A DNA stretch of 64,000 bases, from assembly GCF_008195825.1 (NCBI RefSeq), contig NZ_CP043329.1, positions 1,860,001 through 1,924,000 of the forward strand. Direction: 5' to 3'. Source of the stretch: Pedobacter aquae (GTDB lineage Bacteria; Bacteroidota; Bacteroidia; Sphingobacteriales; Sphingobacteriaceae). This document shows positions 1 to 9,300 of the stretch, piece by piece (the stretch's first letter is position 1; the number at the start of each line of letters is the position of its first letter). The position numbers were made by a program, and so were the translations under genes. The notes under the pieces are model-generated. The model worked only from the letters and a program-made list of their open reading frames with translations. It was not told the DNA's origin and searched no databases.

Positions 1-286
1 GATGAAGCTTCTTTAACCATAATCTTCTGCAAACAGAATAAATAAAGGTTTTTAGTTTACTGCTTAATTCAAAATCTCCACTTTTAATTTTACCATGCAA
101 TACAATAATTGCTTCTTGGTAAATATCTTTAGCATCATCCTCATTACCGTTGTTATTAATAACAAGTTGTAGTATCATAGGAAAATAAGCTAGATACAAA
201 TGCTTTAAAATGGAAGATGAATTATTCAGAATACCTAAAATAATCTCACTATCTGTTGGCTTCGAATGATTTATCTTTTTATTCAA
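1..286 (-). CDS. ECF-type RNA polymerase sigma factor, N-terminal part (runs off the window)
   Basis: The gene is cut by the left edge; about 95 N-terminal codons are visible. It matches sigma-70 region 2 of the short Bacteroidetes ECF-like sigma factors: a -10-recognition helix reading NEDDAKDIYQEAIIVLHGKI, followed by ELSSKLKTFIYSVCRRLW. Such factors bind core RNA polymerase and redirect it to specific promoters. Region 4 must lie outside the window. I chose the TTG at 286 because an in-frame TAA lies five codons upstream and no ATG occurs before the conserved core. No anti-sigma gene is visible on this side. Confidence 0.75.
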   Translation of the reverse strand, partial: MNKKINHSKPTDSEIILGILNNSSSILKHLYLAYFPMILQLVINNNGNEDDAKDIYQEAIIVLHGKIKSGDFELSSKLKTFIYSVCRRLWLKKLH

Positions 287-636
287 TGTTAATACGATTT
301 AAACGGAATTGTAACCCAAAGTTGGTAAAAAAAAACTTTAAGCCAATTAAAATATGAAGAACTATGCAACAATAATTTTAAGAGTATAACTCATGGTAAG
401 AAAATCTCTAAAAATCTAAAGATTATTTCATGACTTATACAAAATATCTGTATAAACAATTAGACTTAAAGCATTTTAAAATATTTCTAAAAATTATTTT
501 CGCAATAAAAACCCTGATTTATTAGCAGTTAGCAGGTTTTTTCTTTTTTTATTAAAAAAATATTTAAAAATCGGGTTACCTTTTTACCTTTGCAGTATTA
601 ACGATTAAATTATCAAAAATTAAAAAAGAAATTAAC
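287..636. other. AT-rich intergenic region between divergent genes
   Basis: This stretch separates the leftward sigma factor from the rightward small lipoprotein gene. It is very AT-rich and has no coding-like frame. The only features I can support are the promoter box just upstream of the lipoprotein and a weak imperfect hairpin near 507-542, which I did not call. Confidence 0.6.
585..592 (+). promoter_or_regulatory. Bacteroidetes -7 promoter box upstream of the small lipoprotein
   Basis: TACCTTTG is a perfect match to the TAnnTTTG -7 consensus used by the primary sigma factor of Bacteroidetes. It ends 44 bases before the ATG at 637, leaving room for an AT-rich leader. I do not see a clear TTG at the -33 position. 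Confidence 0.55.
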
Positions 637-825
637 ATGAAAAATTTATTAAAATTCGGATTTTTTGCTTTAGCTATCTCTTTATCAGTAGTTGCTTGTA
701 ACTCTAACAAACCAGCTGAAGAAGCAACTGATTCAGTTGTTACTGATTCTGTAGTTGTTGATACTGCTGCTGTTGATACTGCTGCTGTTGATACTGCTGC
801 TGTTGATACTGCTGCTGCTATGTAA
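637..825 (+). CDS. Small lipoprotein with VDTAA tandem repeats
   Basis: The 62-residue product starts with a lipoprotein signal peptide (MKNLLKFGFFALAISLSVVAC); the lipobox ends at Cys21. The mature part is about 40 residues, acidic, and made largely of repeats: DSVVTDSVVVDTAA and then VDTAA several times. No enzymatic domain is visible. It is probably an abundant envelope lipoprotein, because it has a consensus promoter and a strong terminator of its own. Function unknown. It resembles other tiny repeat-bearing Bacteroidetes lipoproteins only in general style. Confidence 0.8.
   Translation: MKNLLKFGFFALAISLSVVACNSNKPAEEATDSVVTDSVVVDTAAVDTAAVDTAAVDTAAAM
757..816 (+). repeat. Four copies of a 15-bp in-frame tandem repeat
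   Basis: The unit GTTGATACTGCTGCT occurs four times back to back with no differences and encodes VDTAA. The length is a multiple of three, so copy-number change would alter only protein length. Confidence 0.9.
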
Positions 826-850
826 GCAAAAATCTTTTTAAGATTTTAAG

Positions 851-882
851 AAAAAGCCCTTGCTATTAGCGAGGGCTTTTTT
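851..882 (+). terminator. Rho-independent terminator of the small lipoprotein
   Basis: AAAAAGCCCTTGC and GCGAGGGCTTTTTT pair around a short TATTA loop, and the run of T follows directly. It lies 26 bases after the lipoprotein stop codon. Confidence 0.85.
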
Positions 883-924
883 ACGTTAAATACATTTTGA
901 TTTACCTCAATATCCTAAACAAAA

Positions 925-952
925 AAAGGTTGTCTTTTTCAAGACAACCTTT
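925..952 (-). terminator. Terminator downstream of tRNA-His
   Basis: AAAGGTTGTCTT and AAGACAACCTTT form a 12-bp stem with a four-base loop. Read on the minus strand it is followed by a T run, so it fits the end of the tRNA-His transcript that begins near 1035. Confidence 0.75.
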
Positions 953-960
953 CAAATAAG

Positions 961-1035
961 GGCGGACGATGGGGCTCGAACCCACGACCCTCGGCACCAC
1001 AAACCAATGCTCTAACCAACTGAGCTACGACCGCC
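961..1035 (-). tRNA. tRNA-His (anticodon GTG)
   Basis: The minus strand folds as a complete cloverleaf: D arm TAGCTCAGTTGGTTAGAGC, anticodon loop TTGTGGT, T loop TTCGAGC. Two histidine identity elements are present, an extra G at -1 and C73 as discriminator. The 3' CCA is not encoded. The acceptor stem GCGGTCG / CGTCCGC has one U5-U68 mismatch, the only irregular pair apart from G-U wobbles. Confidence 0.95.
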
Positions 1036-1178
1036 GTTTCGTGTTGCAAAAGTAGAATCTTTTATGATATATGCCAAATTTTGCTGAAACATTTTTTTAT
1101 AATAAAACTAAATTATTGATTGTTAGCCTGATTATTTTATTTCCTTTAGGTATTTAGTCTTTTCTTTATCTTCGTTGG

Positions 1179-1652
1179 ATGATTGAAATTTTTACTGATG
1201 GTGCTTCTAGTGGTAACCCCGGACCAGGTGGGTATGGTGTGATTCTGCGTTCTGGTAATCATTATAAAGAACTTGCAGATGGCTTTAGACTCACTACCAA
1301 CAATAGAATGGAGCTATTAGCTGTTTGCGCTGGCTTAGAAGCTTTAAAAAGCTTAAACCAACAAGTGACTATTTTTTCAGACTCTAAATACGTAATTGAT
1401 GCTGTAGAAAAAAAATGGGTATTTGGCTGGCTAAAAAAGGGCTTTGCTGGTAAAAAAAACAAAGATTTATGGCTGAGATTTTTAAACGCCTACAAGCTTC
1501 ATCAAGTAAAATTTGTTTGGGTAAAAGGACATGCCGGACATCCAGAAAATGAACGGTGCGACCAATTAGCTGTTTTAGCAGCAAAAGGAAAGGAATTAAA
1601 AATAGACACTGTTTTTGAAATGGAAAATAAAATCAATAAGACCATTTTATAA
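1179..1652 (+). CDS. rnhA: Ribonuclease HI
   Basis: The 157-residue protein is a full-length type 1 RNase H, which cuts the RNA strand of RNA-DNA hybrids and helps remove primers and R-loops. The four catalytic carboxylates are visible: Asp7 in FTDGASSGNPGPGG, Glu45 in NNRMELLA, Asp68 in FSDSKYV, and Asp128 in GHAGHPENERCDQLA. The basic stretch around 84-96 (WLKKGFAGKKNKD) fits the substrate-binding protrusion. It is convergent with fbp, and the terminator stem overlaps its last codons. Confidence 0.97.
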   Translation: MIEIFTDGASSGNPGPGGYGVILRSGNHYKELADGFRLTTNNRMELLAVCAGLEALKSLNQQVTIFSDSKYVIDAVEKKWVFGWLKKGFAGKKNKDLWLRFLNAYKLHQVKFVWVKGHAGHPENERCDQLAVLAAKGKELKIDTVFEMENKINKTIL

Positions 1653-1671
1653 CAGTCTTATTGATATTTTT
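1632..1671. terminator. Convergent terminator embedded in the rnhA 3' end
   Basis: ATCAATAAGAC (1632-1642) and GTCTTATTGAT (1655-1665) form a perfect 11-bp stem, followed by ATTTTTT. The left arm lies inside the last rnhA codons. On the minus strand the stem is followed by T-rich sequence, so it can also end the fbp transcript. Confidence 0.75.
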
Positions 1672-2690
1672 TAAGCTATTGCTATTGGCGAGTATTCACG
1701 CATCATTTCTTCGGCCTCTAAAACCATTGTGGTAGACCCAATAAAAATAGCTGCCCTTTGGTGAATCTCTGTCACTTCCATATCTAAAATTCTTTCGTAA
1801 CCATTGGTAGCCCTCCCTCCTGCTTGTTCTATAATAAAAGCTAAAGGATTACATTCATAAACCAACCTTAATTTACCATTAGGTGCACTTGCTGTAGAAG
1901 GGTAAATATAAATTCCTCCCTTAATTAAATTACGATGCAAATCGGCCACCATAGAACCTATATATCTTGATGTATATGGCCTTGAAGTAGCTGCATCTTC
2001 AACTTGGCAATACTTAATATATTTCTTTACACCTTCTGGAAAATGAACATAATTACCCTCATTAATACTATAAATAGAGCCCCTTTCCGGGATTCTCATT
2101 TCTGGGTGTGATAAACAAAACTCTCCGATAGAAGGATCTAAGGTAAAACCGTTTACGCCTTTACCAGTAGTATAAACCAACATGGTAGAAGAACCATAAA
2201 TGATATAACCTGCCGCAACTTGTTCTGTTCCTTTCTGCAGAATATCTTCTAAAACACCAGGACCTTCTTTACTTTTTCTTCTATAAATAGAAAATGTGGT
2301 ACCTACAGCAACATTTACGTCAATATTAGATGAGCCGTCTAAAGGATCTATAGCAACTACATACTTAGCATTTTTAGACACTTCTTTATTTAATAATACA
2401 ACCTCTTCGTTTTCTTCTGAAGCTACCAAACAACACTCGCCCCCACTACTCAAAGCAGAAATAAATTGTTCATTAGCATAAACATCCAATTTTTTTTGTG
2501 TTTCGCCTTGTACATTTACGATACCCGATTCTCCTAATATATCTGCTAAACCAGCTTTATTAATTTCTCGGTTAACAATTTTTGCTGCAATACCAATATC
2601 TCTCAAAAGACGAGAAAGTTCTCCTTTCGCATAAGGAAAATCTGCTTGTTTCTCTATTATAAATTGGCCTAGTGTTGTAACTCCTATCAT
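1671..2690 (-). CDS. fbp: Fructose-1,6-bisphosphatase class 1
   Basis: The 339-residue enzyme hydrolyses fructose-1,6-bisphosphate to fructose-6-phosphate in gluconeogenesis. Class 1 signatures are clear: the metal-binding [20 protein letters not shown], an upstream acidic cluster in [10 protein letters not shown], and [20 protein letters not shown] near the C-terminus. Length matches the family. It is the last gene of a probable trmN6 - phosphodiesterase - fbp operon, with a 24-base gap to the gene above. Confidence 0.97.
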   Translation of the reverse strand: MIGVTTLGQFIIEKQADFPYAKGELSRLLRDIGIAAKIVNREINKAGLADILGESGIVNVQGETQKKLDVYANEQFISALSSGGECCLVASEENEEVVLLNKEVSKNAKYVVAIDPLDGSSNIDVNVAVGTTFSIYRRKSKEGPGVLEDILQKGTEQVAAGYIIYGSSTMLVYTTGKGVNGFTLDPSIGEFCLSHPEMRIPERGSIYSINEGNYVHFPEGVKKYIKYCQVEDAATSRPYTSRYIGSMVADLHRNLIKGGIYIYPSTASAPNGKLRLVYECNPLAFIIEQAGGRATNGYERILDMEVTEIHQRAAIFIGSTTMVLEAEEMMREYSPIAIA

Positions 2691-2714
2691 AAATACCTTA
2701 GTGTATAATTTACA

Positions 2715-3209
2715 TTATCTTGCGCCTAATTCGACGACTTCTAAAGTATGAATTTTTTCTTCGGAAATGCAAAATCTAATTAAAGTTCTCTGCTTATGCC
2801 ATCCTATTTTTCCGGCAGCACCCGGATTTATATGCAAGCATTGTATTTTTTTATCAAACATTACTTTTAAGATATGTGAATGACCAGAAATAAACAACTT
2901 TGGCGGCTTAGTGTAAATTTCTTTTTTCACAGATGGGCTATACCTATCTGGATAACCTCCTATATGTGTCATCCAAACATTAACTTTTTCGCAAGTAAAT
3001 TTCAAATGCTCTGGATAAACTGCTCTTAAAGCATGATCATCTATATTTCCATAAACGCCTCTTAGAGGTTTAAAAGCAGCTAATTCATCAGCTAGTGCTA
3101 AAGTACCAAAATCTCCGGCATGCCAAATCTCATCGCAGGTATCGAAATATTTAAAAACAGCATCGTCTAAATAACTGTGTGTATCTGATAACAATCCAAT
3201 TTTAACCAT
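2715..3209 (-). CDS. YfcE/MJ0936-type metallophosphoesterase
   Basis: The 164-residue cytoplasmic protein is a small calcineurin-like phosphodiesterase. Metal-ligand motifs appear in order: GLLSDTHSYLD, HAGDFG, GNIDD, THIGG and GHSHI, then NPGAAG. Family members hydrolyse phosphodiesters in vitro; the physiological substrate cannot be read from the sequence. The start is eight bases below the trmN6 stop, so the genes are probably co-transcribed. Confidence 0.93.
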   Translation of the reverse strand: MVKIGLLSDTHSYLDDAVFKYFDTCDEIWHAGDFGTLALADELAAFKPLRGVYGNIDDHALRAVYPEHLKFTCEKVNVWMTHIGGYPDRYSPSVKKEIYTKPPKLFISGHSHILKVMFDKKIQCLHINPGAAGKIGWHKQRTLIRFCISEEKIHTLEVVELGAR

Positions 3210-3217
3210 ATAATATG

Positions 3218-3930
3218 CTAAAAAATAGTAAAGAAGTTTTTAAGTGCGCTTTTGTATTGCAAAGAATGCTCGCCCTCTCTTTCGTAAATTGTAAAAACCT
3301 CTATTTGCTCTTCTAATGAAGGATTTTTTTGAAACTTTAAGATATGCCTGAAACCTTCTTTATCCTGAAAAGATTTAACAACTATTTTTCTTTCGAGATG
3401 TAAATAATAATCATTTGCTAAATGTTGTAATAAAAGTGAAATTTCTAAAGGAACAATAATTTCTAAGCTACCATGTTCATGTAAATGGGTTGATGCTATT
3501 CTTAGCAAATCAATAAAAAAGCCTCATCTGTATGTTTGGCTAAGTTTGTTTGATGATGTGGAGATTTTAAAGCATTGAGAAAAAAAGGTGGGTTAGAAAT
3601 AATTAAATCGTACTTTTTTGTTGGATGCATCTCGAAAAACTCAATAAAGCTATGATGATGTGCTGCCAAACGCTCGTGAAATAAAGAGTTCTGAAAATTT
3701 AAACTTGCGGTATCAACAGCTCGATAATCTATATCTAAAGCATCTATTTTACTTTGATGATTTCTTTGCGCCAACATTAAAGCTATCACTCCTGTACCGG
3801 TTCCGATATCGCAAATACTTTTTGCCTTTTGAACATCGCATAAGGCGCCCAATAATACTCCATCGGTATTAATTTTCATAGGGCAATTTTCCTGATTGAC
3901 AATAAACTCTTTAAAATGAAATACCGACAT
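3218..3930 (-). CDS. trmN6: tRNA1(Val) A37 N6-methyltransferase, reading frame broken once
   Basis: Two reading frames together give one YfiC/TrmN6 protein of about 237 residues, which methylates A37 of tRNA-Val with SAM. The first frame (3930 down to 3502) has the start FHFKEFIVNQENCPMKINTDGVLLGA-type segment, the SAM motif DIGTGTGVIALMLAQ and the catalytic SNPPFF. It ends prematurely after KHTDEAFLLIC. The second frame (from 3508 down) continues with LLRIASTHLHEHG and the usual C-terminal half. A six-T run at 3515-3520 on the coding strand is one base short of joining them as HTDEAFFIDLLRIA. It is either a sequencing error, a real mutation or a -1 frameshift. Confidence 0.88.
3494..3520 (-). 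other. In-frame slippery heptamer and downstream hairpin in trmN6
   Basis: On the coding strand the zero-frame codons are GCT TTT TTA, so the heptamer T TTT TTA has exactly the X XXY YYZ phase needed for tandem -1 slippage. Six bases later TGCTA-AGAA-TAGCA can form a five-bp hairpin, which also covers the zero-frame stop TAA. A -1 slip gives the expected family sequence. The stem is short, and a missing T in the run explains the same data. Confidence 0.4.
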
Positions 3931-3982
3931 ATAACAAATTTAGGTTTTTGATTGGCTACAAAAGCATCAAAGCTTAAACAAA

Positions 3983-4018
3983 AAATGCTCTTTCAACTTT
4001 AACGTTAAAAGAGCATTT
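3983..4018 (-). terminator. Terminator of purL
   Basis: AAATGCTCTTT and AAAGAGCATTT form an 11-bp stem. On the minus strand it is followed by a T run, 21 bases after the purL stop codon. Confidence 0.8.
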
Positions 4019-4038
4019 ATTCTGATAGGATAATAAAT

Positions 4039-6291
4039 TTATTCTCCTAAAATATGGTGTAATACATTATCGTAAGTTGATTTAGCATCTTGAACAGAAC
4101 CGAAATTTTCATCATCTACCAATAATGAACCTGTGGTTACATGACCTAACAAGCTAAATTCTATTTCTGTAGTTGCCATAAACTCTACAAAAGCTTCTTG
4201 CTCTTCTGGTTTAACGCTAACTACAATACGTCCTTGCGCTTCACCAAATAAGAAAGCATCTTTTCTGATTTCTGAATCTGAATTGATATTGAAACCCAAT
4301 TTGTTTGGCATAGAAGCCTCTAATAAGGCAATATACAAACCTCCATCAGCAACATCATGAGCAGATTGGACAAGCTTATTGCTGATTAATTGTTTGATTA
4401 CTTGGTGTGTATCGTACTCTTTATCTAAATCAAAATAAGGCGCAGGAGACGCCGAAATCTTATGATAAGATGCCAAATATTGTGAAGATGCGATATCGTT
4501 TACAGACTCGCCAACTAGATAGATTAAATCTCCTTCTTGTTTGAAGTCTAGTGTCATCATGTTATTGATATCATCCATAACACCTAACATACCAATAGTT
4601 GGTGTTGGGAAAACCGGACCTTCATCTGATGATTGATTATAGAAAGAAACATTACCACCTGTTACCGGAGTTTCAAATTTGGTACAAGCTTCGCCCATAC
4701 CTTTGATAGCTCCTACAAATTGCCAGTAAACTTCTGGCACATAAGGATTACCAAAGTTAAGACAGTTGGTGATAGCTACAGGCTCTCCTCCAGCACAAGT
4801 AATATTTCTTGCAGCTTCTGCTACAGCTATAGCACAACCTTTTTGAGGGTCTGCATTTACATATCTTGAATTACAGTCTACCGTAAGTACGATAGCTTTA
4901 TCAGTATCTTTAACGGAAACTACTGCTGCATCGCTTGGTTTATTGGTAACCATATTGGCGGTACCAACCATAGAATCGTACTGACTAGTTACCCATCTTT
5001 TAGATGCGATATTTGGATGATTGGTTAAATGCTGAGCTACAGCTTTTAAGTCTTCTGGCTCTTTAACATCATTGATATTAAATTTCTGGAATTCTTGATA
5101 ATAAGTAGGCTCTTTGTATTCGCGTTGGTAAACCGGAGCACCACCACCTAGAACTAAATCATCGGCAGGAACATCGGCAACTAACTCGCCATTCATGAAA
5201 TATTGTAGTCGTTTGGTATCTGTAACCTCACCTATAATAGCGCAATTTAAATCCCATTTCTCGAAAACAGCTTCTACTAAAGCTTCTTTTCCTTTTTCTA
5301 CTACAATAAGCATACGCTCTTGAGACTCTGATAATAAAATCTCGAAAGGAAGCATATTTTGTTGACGGGTAGGTACTTTATCTAAATCTATACGCATACC
5401 ATGCTCGCCTTTGGCAGACATTTCTGAGTTAGAACAGATGATACCTGCCGCACCCATATCTTGCATACCTACAACGGCACCAGTTTTTATTACTTCTAAT
5501 GAAGCTTCTAACAATAATTTTTCTTGGAAAGGATCACCAACCTGAACTGCTGGTAAATCATTAACAGAATCTTCGGTGATATCTTTTGAAGCAAAAGCAG
5601 CACCATTGATACCGTCTTTACCTGTAGCAGAACCTACTATGTAAACCGGATTACCTACACCGTGTGATGTTGCAGAAACTGTTTCTCCTACTTTCACAAT
5701 ACCGGCAGACATGGCATTTACAAGTGGATTAACATGGTAACACTCATCAAAAAACACTTCACCACCTACAGTAGGAATACCAAAGGCATTTCCATAATCA
5801 CCAATACCTTTTACAACGCCTTTAATTAACCATTGTGTTTTAGGGTGATTGGGATCTCCAAATCTCAATGAATTTAGTTGAGCAATAGGTCTTGCTCCCA
5901 TCGTAAAAATATCACGATTAATACCACCCACACCAGTTGCGGCACCTTGATAAGGCTCTAAAGCTGAAGGGTGGTTATGAGATTCTATTTTAAATACACA
6001 AGCTATACCATCGCCAAGATCTACCATTCCTGCATTTTCTTCACCAGCTTTGGCTAGCATTCTAGGCCCATCTTTAGGTAAGGTTTTTAACCAAGTGATA
6101 GAGTTTTTGTAAGAACAGTGCTCGCTCCACATGACAGAGAATATAGATAATTCTGTGAAATTTGGTGTTCTGCCTAAAATTTCTTTTATTTTTTCGAACT
6201 CTTCGGGACGTAAACCTAAATCTTTTGCGGTTTCTTGTGTGGTAAGGTTATTATTTTCCAATTTGATACGTATATTTGAATTAGGCCTCAA
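4039..6291 (-). CDS. purL: Phosphoribosylformylglycinamidine synthase subunit PurL
   Basis: The 750-residue enzyme converts FGAR to FGAM in purine synthesis using ATP and glutamine-derived ammonia. It is the small PurL type without a fused glutaminase domain. Visible motifs are [11 protein letters not shown] (the conserved His), [24 protein letters not shown] (ATP and metal site), [16 protein letters not shown], and the second AIRS-like half with [11 protein letters not shown] and HDVADGGL. The N-terminus could begin slightly downstream at a TTG before ENNNLTTQE. It stands alone here; purM lies 16 kb away. Confidence 0.96.
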   Translation of the reverse strand: MRPNSNIRIKLENNNLTTQETAKDLGLRPEEFEKIKEILGRTPNFTELSIFSVMWSEHCSYKNSITWLKTLPKDGPRMLAKAGEENAGMVDLGDGIACVFKIESHNHPSALEPYQGAATGVGGINRDIFTMGARPIAQLNSLRFGDPNHPKTQWLIKGVVKGIGDYGNAFGIPTVGGEVFFDECYHVNPLVNAMSAGIVKVGETVSATSHGVGNPVYIVGSATGKDGINGAAFASKDITEDSVNDLPAVQVGDPFQEKLLLEASLEVIKTGAVVGMQDMGAAGIICSNSEMSAKGEHGMRIDLDKVPTRQQNMLPFEILLSESQERMLIVVEKGKEALVEAVFEKWDLNCAIIGEVTDTKRLQYFMNGELVADVPADDLVLGGGAPVYQREYKEPTYYQEFQKFNINDVKEPEDLKAVAQHLTNHPNIASKRWVTSQYDSMVGTANMVTNKPSDAAVVSVKDTDKAIVLTVDCNSRYVNADPQKGCAIAVAEAARNITCAGGEPVAITNCLNFGNPYVPEVYWQFVGAIKGMGEACTKFETPVTGGNVSFYNQSSDEGPVFPTPTIGMLGVMDDINNMMTLDFKQEGDLIYLVGESVNDIASSQYLASYHKISASPAPYFDLDKEYDTHQVIKQLISNKLVQSAHDVADGGLYIALLEASMPNKLGFNINSDSEIRKDAFLFGEAQGRIVVSVKPEEQEAFVEFMATTEIEFSLLGHVTTGSLLVDDENFGSVQDAKSTYDNVLHHILGE

Positions 6292-6349
6292 AGGTATGAA
6301 TTCAAATCAGTTACTAAAAGAGATTTTAACATCTTCTTTCTAAAATTGT

Positions 6350-9300
6350 ATGCTAAAAATTAAGTTTCTTAAAGTATTTCTATTATTTGGCTGTTTATTA
6401 TTTTGCAATCTCTTGCAGGCACAACCGTTCGGTAACGAGTGGATAATTCCTTCACAAAAATATGTCAAAATTAAAGTTTCTGAAGAAGGACTATTTGGAA
6501 TAGACTTAAACCAAATTATACAATCTGGTTTAGTTACGCAAAACATTGACCCCAAAAAATTTCAACTTTTTAATAAAGGGAAAGAAGTTGCAATTTTGGT
6601 AACAGGTGATGCTGACAATGTCTTTGATGCTAATGATAAAATAGTTTTTTATGGTAAACCCAATGATGCATCACTAGATAAAGTTTTATATAACAACCAG
6701 GCCGATTTACCAAATGAGGAAGTAAGCATCTATGAAAATGACAATTACTACTTTTTAACCTACAGCAATAACACAACTGGATTAAGATTAAAAGAATTTC
6801 AACAAAACAACACTGGATTATCTGAAGAAAACTGGATTATTGCTAAAAGTAGAGTTAACCTTACGGACAGCTATTATCCTGGTGAATTTATCCTTTCTGC
6901 CATGAGTTTATCTGAATATATTGAAGGAGAAGGTTTCATGAGTAATACTTTTGGTAAAGGCCAAACTTCTAATCTGAATCTAAACACTCCAGATATTATA
7001 TCAAGCAGTTTTCAACCGCAATTATCATTTTATGTAGCTGGTAGGTCTAACGCTTCTTCTACCAATGCTAATGGCTTTAATCATCATTTAAGAGTTTCAT
7101 TAAATAATGTTACTGTGTTTGATACTTTATTTAGAGGATATAAAACTGTTAGAAAAACTTTGCCAATCACACTCAATACAAATAATAATCAAATAAGCTT
7201 TACGTCTATTGATGATTTAGGTGCTCTTACAGATTTTCAGGCTATTTCTTATGCGGAAATAACTTATGCGAGAGGCACAAATATCAATAACCTTACTAGC
7301 TTAAAATTCATCATAAATAACAGTAAGGCTATAAGCTTTTTAAGATTTAGAAATTCTGGTCTTGCTAACCCCGTTTTATGGGATTTGACTACTGATTTTA
7401 TGATCAGAGGAGTAAAAAATTCTACAAATGCAGATTTTGTTATCAATACTACAAGTCAACAAAAAAGTTTTTTTTTAGCTGATTTGGATAATTTGAAATC
7501 AACAAACCTTACACCAGTAACATTTAGAAATTTCTTAACCACAGATGTGAAGTCGTTTTTGATGATATCAAATAAGCTACTTACAACAGGAGCTAATAAT
7601 TACAAAACTTATAACGATACAAGAAATATTGAAACTACGATTGCTTATACGGATGATTTATATAATGAGTTTTACTATGGGTTTCATCATCCATTGGCAT
7701 TAAAAAATTTTGTGCATGGGCAATAGCAAGAGGGAATACAAAACCAGAATATCTTTTACTTTTAGGTAAAGGAATGGAGATTTCTAAAGGTAATTTTAAT
7801 AATAATTTAGTCCCTACAATAGGATTCCCAGCATCTGATAATATGCTCACATCGGGCTTAAATGGCAGCAATTTAGAACCTGGTTTGGCAACAGGAAGAG
7901 TACCTGCAAAAACCAATGAAGAGGTTGAAAATTATTTGAATAAACTTAAAGTTTATGAACAATTACCTAATGAGAATTGGAGGAAGAAGCTTTTACATAT
8001 ATCTGGGGGCAATAGTAGCTCTGAAAATACTTCCTTTTTTAATTATCAAAATTTATTATTCGAGAGTGCAAGGAGGGAATTTTTTGGTGCAGGATTGGTT
8101 AGGGTCAGAAAAAATGTTGTTAATCCGGTGACGGACATACTTACTGATAAAATAATGTCTGAAACGCAATTAGGCACCGGCCTTATTTCATATTTAGGGC
8201 ATGGAAGCTCTAATACGACTGAAATTATATTAGCTGATTTAAATAAATTAAACAATGAAAACAAACCAGCAATTTACTTAGTAAACGGATGTAGTACAGG
8301 TGCTGCATTTAGTACTCAATCATCATCCTTAAGTGAACAATTTATCTTACAAAAGAGATCTGGTGCTGTTTTATGGATTGGAACAACAAGTGAAGGAGTT
8401 GCTTCTTATTTGAATGGGGCCTCTTTAAATTACTATAATAATTGGTTTAAAAATTCTTACGGAGAATCAGTTTCAAAAGGATTATTTAGAGGGCTCAAGA
8501 CTTATCAAAACCCCAATGACAGACTTAATGTTGCGCATACCAGACAATATATTGTTCTAGGAGATCCTTTTTTAAAGTTTTATTCTCCTGACAAACCTGA
8601 TTATGATATTGAATCTATAATAATCTCTCCCGGCCAAACAGCAGCAAATCCTAATTTAAATATTCAAATTATCATAAAAAATCTTGCAAAAGCCCTAAAT
8701 AATAAAGTAACATTAAAAATATCAAGAAGACTATCAGATAATTCAGAGGTTAATTTACCTGATACAAGTATCAATATCTTCAATACAGACACTATTAATG
8801 TTAATTTCAATAATACAAATATTATAAGTTCTGGAAATAACAGAATAATGATTCAAATTAATCCTCAAAGATTAGTCGAAGAAACCAATTATTTTAATAA
8901 TACAGCGATTAAAGACTTCTTTTTGCCAGGAAATGGTTTAAAAATTATTTCACCATTTAATAAAAGTATAGTTAAAAATCAGACCTTAAAACTTCAAGTT
9001 CAATCTGAAAATTTACTTACTAATTCTGCTGAGTATTTTTTTGAAATTGATACTACTCCGGATTTTAACTCAGTATTCCGAAAAGAGTCTGGATTAATAA
9101 GCTCAAGTTCAATAGCATCATGGAATCCCAACATTAATATGGAAAACAACAAAATCTATTATTGGAGGACTAGGCTTAATCTGGACCCATTAAGAGGTGG
9201 AGCATGGATATACTCAAGCTTTACATATGTTCAAGATTTTCAAGGAGAAGGCTATAATATCGGACATGAAGGACAATTAGGTGATTTTACTTTTGACAAC

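Noticed and set aside
507-542. Imperfect hairpin AAAAACCCTG...CAGGTTTTTT before the small lipoprotein
   Set aside because: Only four strong pairs, a bulge and a 16-base loop, and no transcript to end there. I did not call it a terminator.
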